A stretch of DNA of 64,000 nucleotides, from NCBI GenBank assembly GCA_019114445.1, contig DXFL01000011.1, forward strand, positions 1-64,000, in the 5' to 3' direction. A program made the translations under genes and the position numbers. The notes below the pieces were generated by a model that was not told the DNA's origin, made no database searches, and worked only from the letters and a program-made list of their open reading frames with translations. Every line of letters begins with the position of its first letter. Within the stretch, counting starts at the first letter, position 1. This document shows positions 1 through 9,412 of the stretch, piece by piece. This DNA is from Candidatus Barnesiella excrementigallinarum (lineage in GTDB: Bacteria; Bacteroidota; Bacteroidia; Bacteroidales; Barnesiellaceae).

Positions 1-224
1 CTTCCTGGGAAAGAGGACTGAATGAAAACACGAACGGGTTAATCCGACAATATATCCCCAAAGGATGTTCGTTTGACCGCTTCGACAAGACATATATCCG
101 ACAAGTTCAGTACAAAATTAATAGAAGACCCGATTCTCGAAAAGAAAATTTTGCACACCTCCCGCTTTCCTCTATCTTTGTTATTCCAAATTTTTACCAC
201 TTATGCACACAGCACAAAATATAG
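1..224 (+). pseudogene. IS30-family transposase C-terminal fragment (truncated by window edge, degenerate tail)
   Basis: Frame 3 reads SWERGLNENTNGLIRQYIPKGCSFDRFDKTYIRQVQYKINRRPDSRKENF..., open to TAG at 222-224. WERG-NENTNGLIRQY-PKG and NRRP are IS30-family DDE transposase C-terminal motifs. Confidence 0.75.
173..180 (+). promoter_or_regulatory. Bacteroidetes-type -7 box TATCTTTG upstream of the alkD-like gene, with TTTG at 150-153 as a possible -33
   Basis: TTTG, 19-nt spacer, TATCTTTG, then ATG at 203; matches the TTTG / TAnnTTTG Bacteroidetes promoter consensus. Confidence 0.6.
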
Positions 225-904
225 AAGATGCCATTCGTGCAGTAGCCAATCCCGAAAAAATAAAAATTCTATCCAGTTTCTTCAAAACCGAAAAAGGGGA
301 ATATGGCGAAGGTGATCTATTTATAGGTGTACCGGTACCGATAACCCGAAGTATTGTCAAACAATACCTCGATACGCCTCTCGAACAACTTGAACAATTA
401 CTACACAATCCCATTCACGAATTACGCATGGCTGCACTATTGTGTATGGTCGAGCAATTCAAGAAAGCCGACGACGAACAGCGTACCGCCATATACAAAA
501 CCTACCTGCACAATACAACCTACATCAACAACTGGGACTTGGTCGATTTATCGGCAGCACAAATCGTAGGGGCTTACCTCGAAGAGCGCGACCACACGCC
601 TTTATACCAACTGGCAAAAAGTTCCCTGCTATGGGAACAACGCATCTCTATCGTTGCCACTTGGCAATGGATTCGTAAAGGAAAATTCGACGATACACTC
701 GTCATTGCCGACATATTGCTGAACCACCCTCACGACCTCATACAAAAAGCCGTCGGCTGGATGTTACGCGAAGTAGGGAAAAAAGATAAACAACGGCTCC
801 ACAAATTTCTCGACTCCCGATACAAAAATATGCCCCGTACCATGTTACGCTATGCCATCGAGAAATTTCCCCCCGAAGAGCGCGCCTTTTACATGAAAAA
901 ATAA
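203..904 (+). CDS. DNA alkylation repair protein (AlkD-like HEAT-repeat glycosylase)
   Basis: 233 aa ORF with the INNWDLVDLSA motif and HEAT-like helices typical of AlkD family proteins. Confidence 0.85.
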   Translation: MHTAQNIEDAIRAVANPEKIKILSSFFKTEKGEYGEGDLFIGVPVPITRSIVKQYLDTPLEQLEQLLHNPIHELRMAALLCMVEQFKKADDEQRTAIYKTYLHNTTYINNWDLVDLSAAQIVGAYLEERDHTPLYQLAKSSLLWEQRISIVATWQWIRKGKFDDTLVIADILLNHPHDLIQKAVGWMLREVGKKDKQRLHKFLDSRYKNMPRTMLRYAIEKFPPEERAFYMKK

Positions 905-917
905 TACGCAAACAGAC

Positions 918-950
918 AAAAAAAATATGTTGTCCTTTTGAGAACAACAT
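918..950 (-). terminator. Rho-independent terminator for the minus-strand glycosyltransferase
   Basis: ATGTTGT / ACAACAT stem, followed on the minus strand by a T-run. Confidence 0.6.
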
Positions 951-1003
951 ATACAAACACTCAGAAAGACGGCGAACCGTCAATCCGGCACTCCCTCCTC
1001 TGC

Positions 1004-2215
1004 TTATAAGAAAGGAATGTATCGCGATATTTTTGTTCGCATATTCTGCGAAGTCTGTACGAAACGATCCCCGACAAAAGAATTATCATCGAAACATTTC
1101 AAATAGACGGCATTCATCTCATCAGCCAAAACTTTGGGATCAAACCGTTTTACATAAAGTTTCCCTTCGGCTATCATTTCCCGCCGTAATGTTTCATCGG
1201 AGAATACCCGTTTTATGGCATTTGCCATTCCCTCCACATCATCGGGACCTACATAGATCGAGTGCTGACCTCCGGCCTCTTCCAAACACGACCCGGTGGC
1301 AGCTACCACGGGAAGACCGGCCGAAAGAGCTTCGATAATAGGAATACCGAATCCCTCGAAACGAGAAGGATACACAAACAACGAGGCCAAATGATACAAT
1401 ACAGGCAAATCGCCGAATTTGAGATTATGGAGAATATGTACTCTATTTTCAAGACCGTGAGCTTCGACATAAGCCTTTATGGTCTCGGTATACACCGTAC
1501 TTTTTCCAACCGCTACCAAATGAATATCGTTGTCGAGTTGCTCGATAGCTTTCACCGCCAACAGCAAATTCTTCCGCTCCTCGATCGTACCCACACTCAA
1601 AACAAAACGTTCGGGCAAACAATACGCCGCACGTACACGCCTTTTATCCTCGTCCGCAACCGGCTGGGCAAATACAGGATTACAGCCTTGATATACCACG
1701 TCTATTTTATCGGGCGAAATACCATAAAACTTTACAATATCGCGTTTGGTACATTCGCTTACCGCCACGATACGATCGGCTTTACGGCAGGCGTAATTAA
1801 ATTTCAAATTATAAATCGTCCGGTCGATCCAATGATAATATTGAGGATAACGAAGAAATATCAAATCGTGAATCGTCACCACGCTGCGGATTCCCGTACG
1901 ATGAATCCCAACCGGCAACTCGTTGCTTAATCCATGATACAACTGCACACCGTCCTGCAACAAACCACGTTTGATAAAAAATGTGCGCCACAACGATTTG
2001 CATAGTTTCATCAACGAGGAACGAGGCTGTATCGACGCTACATTCTTATGCTTCAACAAAGAGTCGTACAAAGCATTTTTGCACTTCTTGGGGATATACA
2101 TATGGTACTTATGCTCATTGCCGTATGTAGCCATCGTATCTACCATGAATCGGCTGTAATTACCGAGCCCGGTAAAATTGGCATTTGCCCTTTTTGCATC
2201 GAAACCAATAATCAT
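1004..2215 (-). CDS. Glycosyltransferase family 1/4 (mannosyltransferase-like)
   Basis: 403 aa ORF with SVGTIEERKNL and PSRFEGFGIPIIEALSAGLPVVA, the GT4 nucleotide-sugar binding motifs. Confidence 0.9.
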   Translation of the reverse strand: MIIGFDAKRANANFTGLGNYSRFMVDTMATYGNEHKYHMYIPKKCKNALYDSLLKHKNVASIQPRSSLMKLCKSLWRTFFIKRGLLQDGVQLYHGLSNELPVGIHRTGIRSVVTIHDLIFLRYPQYYHWIDRTIYNLKFNYACRKADRIVAVSECTKRDIVKFYGISPDKIDVVYQGCNPVFAQPVADEDKRRVRAAYCLPERFVLSVGTIEERKNLLLAVKAIEQLDNDIHLVAVGKSTVYTETIKAYVEAHGLENRVHILHNLKFGDLPVLYHLASLFVYPSRFEGFGIPIIEALSAGLPVVAATGSCLEEAGGQHSIYVGPDDVEGMANAIKRVFSDETLRREMIAEGKLYVKRFDPKVLADEMNAVYLKCFDDNSFVGDRFVQTSQNMRTKISRYIPFL

Positions 2216-2538
2216 TCCTTCAAATTCTACTTTGCAGTTATATTACAATAGATGTATAAGCCCACCTTTTTGCTGCATGGTATTTATATTTTTTTTTGCA
2301 ATATCGCATCCCTTGCCATAAAAAGGAGAACAAACTATTCATTTATAAAACGTTATAAATAGATTTTTTCCCTATCCCATCTTATATTTTTTTCAAATTC
2401 CGCAAAACACGAATTGTCTAAACATCTATTCTGCATAGATTCCGGCTGCAAAGGTACATTTTGTCGCAATTATTTTTACCTTTGTGCAAGGAAAAATAGA
2501 AGATAACCCCCTATTTTTCAAAAAAAACAGGAATAGAG

Positions 2539-4122
2539 ATGATACAAAAATTCGACTTTTTAATCATCGGCTCCGGAATAGCCGGAATGAGTTTTGCCCT
2601 CAAAGTCGCCCATAAAGGAAGAGTGGCATTAATTTGCAAAACCGAATTGGAAGAGGCTAATACCTATTTCGCACAAGGAGGTGTAGCCTCGGTAACCAAC
2701 ACATTGGTAGACAATTTCGAAAAACACATCGAAGACACCATGATTGCCGGCGACTGGCTTAGCGACCGGGCTGCGGTCGAAAAAGTGGTCAAAGAGGCAC
2801 CTTCACAAATCAAAGAACTGATCAACTGGGGTGTCGATTTCGACAAAAACGAAAAAGGAGAATTTGACCTGCACCGCGAAGGCGGACACTCCGAATTCCG
2901 TATTCTCCACCACAAAGACAATACCGGCGCCGAAATTCAAGACAGCCTCATTAAGGCCGTCAAAAAACACCCCAATATCACGATTTTCGAGAAGCACTTC
3001 GCTATCGAAATCATTACCCAGCACCACCTCGGTATAACCGTTACTCGGCAAACACCCGACATCGAGTGCTACGGAGCTTACGTCCTCGACCTGAAAACCG
3101 GCAAAGTAGATACCTTCCTCTCTAAAATCACCCTCATGGCCACCGGAGGCGTAGGTGCTATCTACCAAACCACAACCAATCCTCTCGTGGCTACCGGCGA
3201 CGGCATTGCCATGGTATATCGGGCCAAAGGTACCGTAAAGGATATGGAGTTTATCCAATTCCACCCCACAGCTCTTTACCACCCCGGCGATCGGCCTTCG
3301 TTCTTGATTACCGAAGCCATGCGAGGATATGGAGCCGTATTACGCACCCTCGACGGAAAAGAGTTTATGCAGAAATACGACCCGCGCCTGTCACTGGCCC
3401 CCCGCGACATTGTTGCCCGCGCCATCGATAACGAAATGAAAAACCGGGGCGACGATCATGTTTACCTCGACGTAACCCATAAAGATCCCGAAGAGACCAA
3501 AAAACACTTCCCAAATATCTACGAAAAATGCCTTAGCTTGGGTATCGACATCACCCGCGACTACATTCCGGTAGCTCCGGCAGCCCACTACCTGTGCGGA
3601 GGCATTAAGGTCGATTTGGATGCCCGCTCATCCATCAACCGGCTCTATGCCGTAGGCGAATGCTCCTGCACGGGATTGCATGGGGGTAACCGGCTTGCCT
3701 CCAATTCGCTTATCGAAGCGGTGGTTTATGCCGATGCGGCAGCCAAACATAGCCTTAAAGTAATCGACAATTACTCCTATCAGGAGAATATCCCCGAATG
3801 GAACGACGAAGGCACCCAATCGCCCGAAGAGATGGTACTCATCACCCAAAGCGTCAAAGAGGTGGGACAAATTATGAGTACCTATGTAGGTATTGTCCGC
3901 TCCAACCTCCGGCTCAAACGGGCATGGGACCGGCTCGATATCCTCTACGAAGAGACGGAAAGCCTGTTCAAACGGAGCAAAGCATCGAAAGAGATTTGCG
4001 AATTGCGCAACATGATCAATACCGGATATTTGGTTATGCGGCAAGCTATGGACCGTAAAGAGAGCCGCGGGCTGCACTATACCATCGACTATCCGCATAT
4101 CGACAATTCGCCGCACAAGTGA
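2539..4122 (+). CDS. nadB: L-aspartate oxidase
   Basis: FAD motif DFLIIGSGIAGMSFAL; FAQGGVASV; HPTALYHPG; HGGNRLASNSLIEAVVYA. Confidence 0.93.
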   Translation: MIQKFDFLIIGSGIAGMSFALKVAHKGRVALICKTELEEANTYFAQGGVASVTNTLVDNFEKHIEDTMIAGDWLSDRAAVEKVVKEAPSQIKELINWGVDFDKNEKGEFDLHREGGHSEFRILHHKDNTGAEIQDSLIKAVKKHPNITIFEKHFAIEIITQHHLGITVTRQTPDIECYGAYVLDLKTGKVDTFLSKITLMATGGVGAIYQTTTNPLVATGDGIAMVYRAKGTVKDMEFIQFHPTALYHPGDRPSFLITEAMRGYGAVLRTLDGKEFMQKYDPRLSLAPRDIVARAIDNEMKNRGDDHVYLDVTHKDPEETKKHFPNIYEKCLSLGIDITRDYIPVAPAAHYLCGGIKVDLDARSSINRLYAVGECSCTGLHGGNRLASNSLIEAVVYADAAAKHSLKVIDNYSYQENIPEWNDEGTQSPEEMVLITQSVKEVGQIMSTYVGIVRSNLRLKRAWDRLDILYEETESLFKRSKASKEICELRNMINTGYLVMRQAMDRKESRGLHYTIDYPHIDNSPHK

Positions 4123-4175
4123 CAACACCATTTCGCACCGGCACCGATGTCGAAATGGTCGGGTCTCCTATTTCT

Positions 4176-4226
4176 AAGATAAACTGCACCTCAAAAGTTT
4201 CGTATCTAACTTTTGAGGTACAATTC
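4176..4226. repeat. Inverted repeat, 15-bp stem (TGCACCTCAAAAGTT / AACTTTTGAGGTACA)
   Basis: Near-perfect inverted repeat between nadB and the S9 peptidase gene; no adjacent T-tract. Resembles IS3-family-like termini by eye. Confidence 0.6.
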
Positions 4227-4320
4227 AAATAAGTCGAAAGCAACACCGATTCTGAATCCCTGCGAAATATTCAACAACCCATACCTTTCCCCGAAGGAAT
4301 AAAACTAAAATACATATCAC

Positions 4321-6456
4321 ATGAAGCATCAACACATACCGGTCGCCATAGCAACAATAGCCATGACGGCACTTTCAAGTTGCGACAACGTTATGAAAAT
4401 AAAACATTTACCTTATCCCGAAACCGAACGTGGAAACGTTACGGACAACTATTTCGGAACCGAAGTTGCCGACCCGTACCGCTGGCTCGAAGATGATAAT
4501 TCCGAGGCCACAGCCGCATGGGTGAAAGCCGAAAACGAGGTTACATTCGACTACCTGTCGAAGATACCGTTCCGCGAGGCAATCAAAGAACGCTTGACCG
4601 AGTTGTGGGACTACCCCAAAGAAAGTGCCCCCTCCAAAAAGGGCGACTGGCTCTACTTTTCGCGCAACGACGGCTTGCAAAACCAAGCCGTAATTTACCG
4701 ACGCGCAACCCCCGACGCCGAAGCCGAAGTCTTCCTCGACCCCAACCAATTATCGGACGACGGAACGGTAGCACTGGCTGCAACTTCGTTCTCGAAAGAT
4801 GGCAAATATTTCGCATTTGCCACAGCGGCATCGGGTTCGGACTGGGTCGAAATACACGTCATGGATACCGAAAGCAAACGCCAACTCGATGATTGTATCA
4901 AATGGGTAAAAATATCGGGGGCCACATGGGCTCCCGATGGCAAAGGTTTCTATTATAGCGGATACGATGCCCCTGAAAAGGGCGTATATTCGTCTAAAAA
5001 CGAATTTCAAAAAGTATATTACCACAAAATAGGAACACCCCAAAGCGCCGACCGTTTGATATACTCCGACCCCAAACACCCGCTACGTTATTTCTATGCG
5101 TGGCAAAGCGACGACAGCCGTTGGATATTCGTATCGTCATCGGAAGGAACATCGGGCAGCGAAATACTTTACAAGCGCAGCAACGCCGCGAAATTCGACG
5201 TTCTACTCAAAGGTTTCGACTACGATTACAGCATAGTCGAGTGTGTGGACGATCAACTCTATGTCATGTCCAACGAAGGCGCCGAGAATTATAACCTCAT
5301 CAAAATAGACCTTAACAATCCGTCGAAACGCGAAGTCGTAATCGCCGAAAAGGAGAACCTGCTTGAAAACGTAAACTCGGCAGGAGGCTGCTTGACGGCC
5401 ATCTATCTCGAAGACGCTCAAAATAAAGTCTACCAATACGAAATGGACGGTACACCCATCCGCGAAGTAACATTGCCGGGAATCGGTACAGTCAGCGGCT
5501 TCAATGGCGAGAAAGAAGATACCGAACTTTACTATTCGATTACCACCTTTACAGCCCCCACGACCGTCTATTCGTTCGACGTCAAAAGCGGCGAATCGAA
5601 ACTCTACCTACGCCCCGAAGTAGCTTTCAACCCCGACGACTTCACCACCGAACAGATATTCTTCACCAGCAAAGACGGCACACGCGTACCCATGTTCGTA
5701 TCGTATAAAAAGGGATTGAAACGCAATGGGAAGAATCCCTGCTACCTCTATGGTTACGGAGGTTTCCAAATAAACCTCACCCCATCGTTCAGCCCCTCCT
5801 CGATCATGTTTATGGAACAAGGTGGAGTTTATGTGTTCGTTACATTGCGCGGAGGACTTGAATACGGCGAGAAATGGCATAAAGCCGGTATGCTCGAAAA
5901 CAAACAAAACGTATTCGACGATTTCATCGCTGCCGCCGAATACCTCATCGAAAACAAATACACTTCGTCGAAAAAACTGGCTATTGCCGGCGGCTCGAAT
6001 GGCGGTCTGCTGGTAGGTGCGTGCGAAGTGCAGCGTCCCGATCTTTACGCCGTGTGTCTGCCCAGTGTAGGCGTCATGGATATGCTCCGTTACCACAAAT
6101 TCACCATTGGCTGGGGCTGGGTTGTAGAATACGGATCGAGCGACAACCAAGAGCAATTCGAATACATATATAAATACTCGCCGTTGCACAACATCAAAAA
6201 GGGCGAAAAGTATCCCGCCACACTCATTACCACGGCCGACCACGACGACCGTGTAGTCCCGGCACACTCGTTTAAATTCGCGGCACAAATGCAGTATGCC
6301 CAAGCCGGCGACGCCCCGATACTTATTCGTATCGAAACCAAAGCCGGTCACGGAGCCGGTAAACCTACCTCGAAACGTATCGAAGAGGCTGCCGATTCCT
6401 ATGCATTCCTTTTCCAAAACACAAATACACCCTATGTTCCTGTAACCAAACGGTAA
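4321..6456 (+). CDS. Prolyl oligopeptidase family serine peptidase (S9A), lipoprotein-like N-terminus
   Basis: 711 aa; PYRWLEDDNS; catalytic GGSNGGLLVGA; DHDDRVVPAHSFKFAA; N-terminal ALSSC lipobox-like motif. Confidence 0.92.
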   Translation: MKHQHIPVAIATIAMTALSSCDNVMKIKHLPYPETERGNVTDNYFGTEVADPYRWLEDDNSEATAAWVKAENEVTFDYLSKIPFREAIKERLTELWDYPKESAPSKKGDWLYFSRNDGLQNQAVIYRRATPDAEAEVFLDPNQLSDDGTVALAATSFSKDGKYFAFATAASGSDWVEIHVMDTESKRQLDDCIKWVKISGATWAPDGKGFYYSGYDAPEKGVYSSKNEFQKVYYHKIGTPQSADRLIYSDPKHPLRYFYAWQSDDSRWIFVSSSEGTSGSEILYKRSNAAKFDVLLKGFDYDYSIVECVDDQLYVMSNEGAENYNLIKIDLNNPSKREVVIAEKENLLENVNSAGGCLTAIYLEDAQNKVYQYEMDGTPIREVTLPGIGTVSGFNGEKEDTELYYSITTFTAPTTVYSFDVKSGESKLYLRPEVAFNPDDFTTEQIFFTSKDGTRVPMFVSYKKGLKRNGKNPCYLYGYGGFQINLTPSFSPSSIMFMEQGGVYVFVTLRGGLEYGEKWHKAGMLENKQNVFDDFIAAAEYLIENKYTSSKKLAIAGGSNGGLLVGACEVQRPDLYAVCLPSVGVMDMLRYHKFTIGWGWVVEYGSSDNQEQFEYIYKYSPLHNIKKGEKYPATLITTADHDDRVVPAHSFKFAAQMQYAQAGDAPILIRIETKAGHGAGKPTSKRIEEAADSYAFLFQNTNTPYVPVTKR

Positions 6457-6493
6457 GGAGCTACATAGACAGACGGCAAAGTTTAGGCTATCC

Positions 6494-6528
6494 AAAAAGA
6501 GTTCGGGATAATCCCGGGCTCTTTTTTT
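6494..6528 (+). terminator. Rho-independent terminator
   Basis: AAAAAGAGTTCGGGATAATCCCGGGCTCTTTTTTT hairpin with T-run. Confidence 0.85.
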
Positions 6529-6622
6529 ATTTTCGATAGCCCATAACCGCTCAAATGCCGCTCCCGTTTTTGAACAATCCGCCTCCTCGAATGTTTTAGC
6601 TACATAAAAACAACATGAGATT

Positions 6623-7198
6623 ATGAAATCTATTCAAGGTACAAAAACCCAACAAAACCTGCTGAAAGCCTTCGCCGGAGAATCGCAGGCCCGCAATCGT
6701 TATACCCTATTCGCCCAAACGGCCAAAGAGGAAGGTTATCAACAAATCATGAGCGTATTTGCCGAAACCGCCGAACAAGAGTTGGCTCACGCCACCCGCT
6801 TTTTCAAATTTCTGCCCGGAGGAATGGTTACCATTACTGCCGAATATCCCGCCGGACGGATAGGTGACACGGCCGAAAATCTGCTCGAAGCCGCCGAAGG
6901 TGAGAAACTCGAATGGACTGCCTTATACAACGATTTCGAACTCGTAGCCATAGACGAAGGATTCAAAGATGTAGCAACTGCATTCAAAATGATTGCCGAG
7001 GTAGAAGCCTTCCATGAATGGCGCTATCGCAAACTGCTGGAACGGCTCGAAAACGAAACAATGTTCAAACGCGAAATTCCCATTCGCTGGCAATGCCGCA
7101 ATTGCGGATATATTTACGAAGGTAATGTGGCTCCCGCCCGCTGCCCTGCCTGCCTCGAACCCCGTGCCTTCTTCGAACCGGCAAGAGACAACTATTAA
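6623..7198 (+). CDS. Rubrerythrin
   Basis: Ferritin-like domain plus C-terminal rubredoxin motif CRNCGYIYEG...CPACLEPRAFFE. Confidence 0.93.
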   Translation: MKSIQGTKTQQNLLKAFAGESQARNRYTLFAQTAKEEGYQQIMSVFAETAEQELAHATRFFKFLPGGMVTITAEYPAGRIGDTAENLLEAAEGEKLEWTALYNDFELVAIDEGFKDVATAFKMIAEVEAFHEWRYRKLLERLENETMFKREIPIRWQCRNCGYIYEGNVAPARCPACLEPRAFFEPARDNY

Positions 7199-7225
7199 AC
7201 AAAACTATCTATCTTTTCATACGAC

Positions 7226-7268
7226 CATACCCGTAGCGAGCACTCCGTTCGTTGCGGGTATTTTTTGC
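7226..7268 (+). terminator. Rho-independent terminator
   Basis: ACCCGTAGCGA / TCGTTGCGGGT stem (G-U wobbles allowed) followed by ATTTTTTG. Confidence 0.7.
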
Positions 7269-7274
7269 TCCCGC

Positions 7275-8618
7275 CTATTTCATGGCAGCTCGCGAAAGCA
7301 ACTTATGCCCTATCCGGCAATACAAGCATTTGTGAGGTTGGCAATACTCGTTGTACAACTGTATCACAGCTTGGCTTTCCAGCGCATTCGACACGTGTAT
7401 TCCCATTTCGGAAAAACGACGTACAATCGAATTTTTCTCCGCTCGTAACGATTCGAGTAAAGTCATGGCACGATCGGTCATTGCTTCGTTTCCCACATAC
7501 AGGCCATAGGTATACAGCAAAGGCGCTACGGCATTGATGAGCACGATGTCGATAGCCGACTCGCCCAATACCACTCTCGACTCGGTCGATACGTGACCAA
7601 ACAGATAATGGGTAGTCCAATAGCCCGACAATTCGACTTTGAATATCGCCCGGAGTTCGTCGTCGCTCCCGGCCTCGCAAATACGCGAAAACAGATCGAA
7701 ACCCCGATGGATATATTGCGCCAACATGGCTAACCGGCGATGTGGGAAATTGGCCGGACGTAATCGGAAAAGTCGCCAACTTTCGGGATTGATGGGCGTA
7801 AGCCCGAATTTATTTCTCAAAAAGGCATATTCGTTGACCAATCTCGCGTAGTAATCGTCGCCCCTACACTCTCCCTCGACCAATAAACCGGCCTGCCCGA
7901 AAAGAAAAGCCTCGACCTGTGTCGGCGAATCGGCGTGCTTCTGCATGAACAGCAACGGCAAACTGCGGGCCAACCGTTCAAAAGCGTCACCGTTGATTCC
8001 AAAACCCAAACTACGGGCAACGACAATATAGCAAACCTCCTCCCAATTACCCTTGTAAAGTTCCAACCAATCGCGTAAACGTTGCGATTTGGATTGCAAA
8101 CGTTCTACGGCCAACGACGAAATCCAATCGGACAAAACAACCGGACTCAGGCTTTCCAAATCGCGGGCACAAGGCTGCGAAACCGAATGCGATACCAATG
8201 CCTCGTAATCGGCGCGAAACGTTTGCGAGCAATGCATTTCAAGGGTAGGAATCTCCTCGCCATTCGTTCGGGAAACCCGAGTATCGGCAACCTCGACAAT
8301 ATGTAAAATCACCGAATCGTAAGCCGGATCGAGATGGTGATTGTGTCGCTTCCAGTCCGAAGCCCGCCTGTGTATTTCTACATTCCCCGCCCACACATAG
8401 TTGTCGATCGAAATTTTCGCATTGAAAAAATCGGGCCCCGAATCGGTATTCAACCGACCCGTATCGATCACCCTCACCCGCCGGCCATCGACTGTCGTCA
8501 ACTTCGAGGGATCGAACAACCGATGCTGCCATATATATTGCATGAGTTTTTCCATAAAAAACGTTTCAATCCGAAGAATTTCTCGATTTTCACTATCTTT
8601 GTATCTGCATACGTGCAA
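7275..8618 (-). CDS. DUF2851 family protein
   Basis: 447 aa; MQYIWQHRLFDPSKLTTVDGRRVRVIDTGRLNTDSGPDFFNAKISID is characteristic of DUF2851. True start is probably the internal Met at MEKLMQYIWQH. Confidence 0.8.
   Translation of the reverse strand: MHVCRYKDSENREILRIETFFMEKLMQYIWQHRLFDPSKLTTVDGRRVRVIDTGRLNTDSGPDFFNAKISIDNYVWAGNVEIHRRASDWKRHNHHLDPAYDSVILHIVEVADTRVSRTNGEEIPTLEMHCSQTFRADYEALVSHSVSQPCARDLESLSPVVLSDWISSLAVERLQSKSQRLRDWLELYKGNWEEVCYIVVARSLGFGINGDAFERLARSLPLLFMQKHADSPTQVEAFLFGQAGLLVEGECRGDDYYARLVNEYAFLRNKFGLTPINPESWRLFRLRPANFPHRRLAMLAQYIHRGFDLFSRICEAGSDDELRAIFKVELSGYWTTHYLFGHVSTESRVVLGESAIDIVLINAVAPLLYTYGLYVGNEAMTDRAMTLLESLRAEKNSIVRRFSEMGIHVSNALESQAVIQLYNEYCQPHKCLYCRIGHKLLSRAAMK
8594..8601 (+). 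promoter_or_regulatory. -7 box TATCTTTG, promoter of the dapB operon
   Basis: TATCTTTG 80 nt upstream of dapB ATG. Confidence 0.55.
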
Positions 8619-8680
8619 ATTAAACTAACCTTATTGAATAAATCGGTATAAACCGAGATGTTTTGTAACAGAAAATTGAT

Positions 8681-9400
8681 ATGAAAATAGCGCTTATCGG
8701 ATACGGAAAAATGGGACATGCTATCGAAGAGGCCGCCTTGTCGAGGGGGCATGAGATTGTTTGTCGCATAGATAAAGACAATCAGGAAGATTTCGACTCG
8801 CCGCAATTCAAAAATGCCGACGTAGCTATCGAATTTACCGCCCCGGCCGTCGCCATCGGTAATTACCGCCGGGCTTTTGCTGCGGGCATCCCCGTAGTTT
8901 CGGGAACTACCGGCTGGCTCGAACATTTGCCCGAAGTAAAGGAAGCCTGCGAGAAAGGACAAACCTTTTTCTACGCCTCCAATTTCAGCCTCGGTGTAAA
9001 CATTTTCTTCGCTGTCAACAAGTATTTGGCCGGAATCATGAACCACTTCCCCCAATACACCGTGGATTTGGAAGAAATTCACCACGTTCATAAACTCGAC
9101 CACCCCAGTGGCACCGCCATTACATTGGCCGAAGATATTATCGCCCAACTCGACTCGAAAAATGCGTGGACCGAAAACCTCCCCGCCCCCGACGATGCCA
9201 TACCCGTGGTAGCCCGTCGCGAAGGCGAAGTTCCCGGTACACACATTGTCACTTACGACAGTCCTGTCGATTCGATACGTATTACCCACGAAGCCAAAAG
9301 CCGGAAAGGATTTGCCCTCGGAGCCGTCGTTGCTGCCGAATTTACGGTAGGGAAAAAAGGGTTCCTCACCATGCAAGATCTCTTTTCGTTCCTCAAATAA
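8681..9400 (+). CDS. dapB: 4-hydroxy-tetrahydrodipicolinate reductase
   Basis: MKIALIGYGKMGHAIE; EFTAPA; EIHHVHKLDHPSGTAITLAE. Confidence 0.95.
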   Translation: MKIALIGYGKMGHAIEEAALSRGHEIVCRIDKDNQEDFDSPQFKNADVAIEFTAPAVAIGNYRRAFAAGIPVVSGTTGWLEHLPEVKEACEKGQTFFYASNFSLGVNIFFAVNKYLAGIMNHFPQYTVDLEEIHHVHKLDHPSGTAITLAEDIIAQLDSKNAWTENLPAPDDAIPVVARREGEVPGTHIVTYDSPVDSIRITHEAKSRKGFALGAVVAAEFTVGKKGFLTMQDLFSFLK

Positions 9401-9412
9401 ACCCTCACCACT

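Noticed and set aside
5608-6495. 295-codon antisense ORF in the prolyl oligopeptidase gene, and similar ORFs at 57653-58747 and 54033-54761
   Set aside because: No recognisable domain, complete overlap with well-supported genes; typical spurious antisense ORFs.
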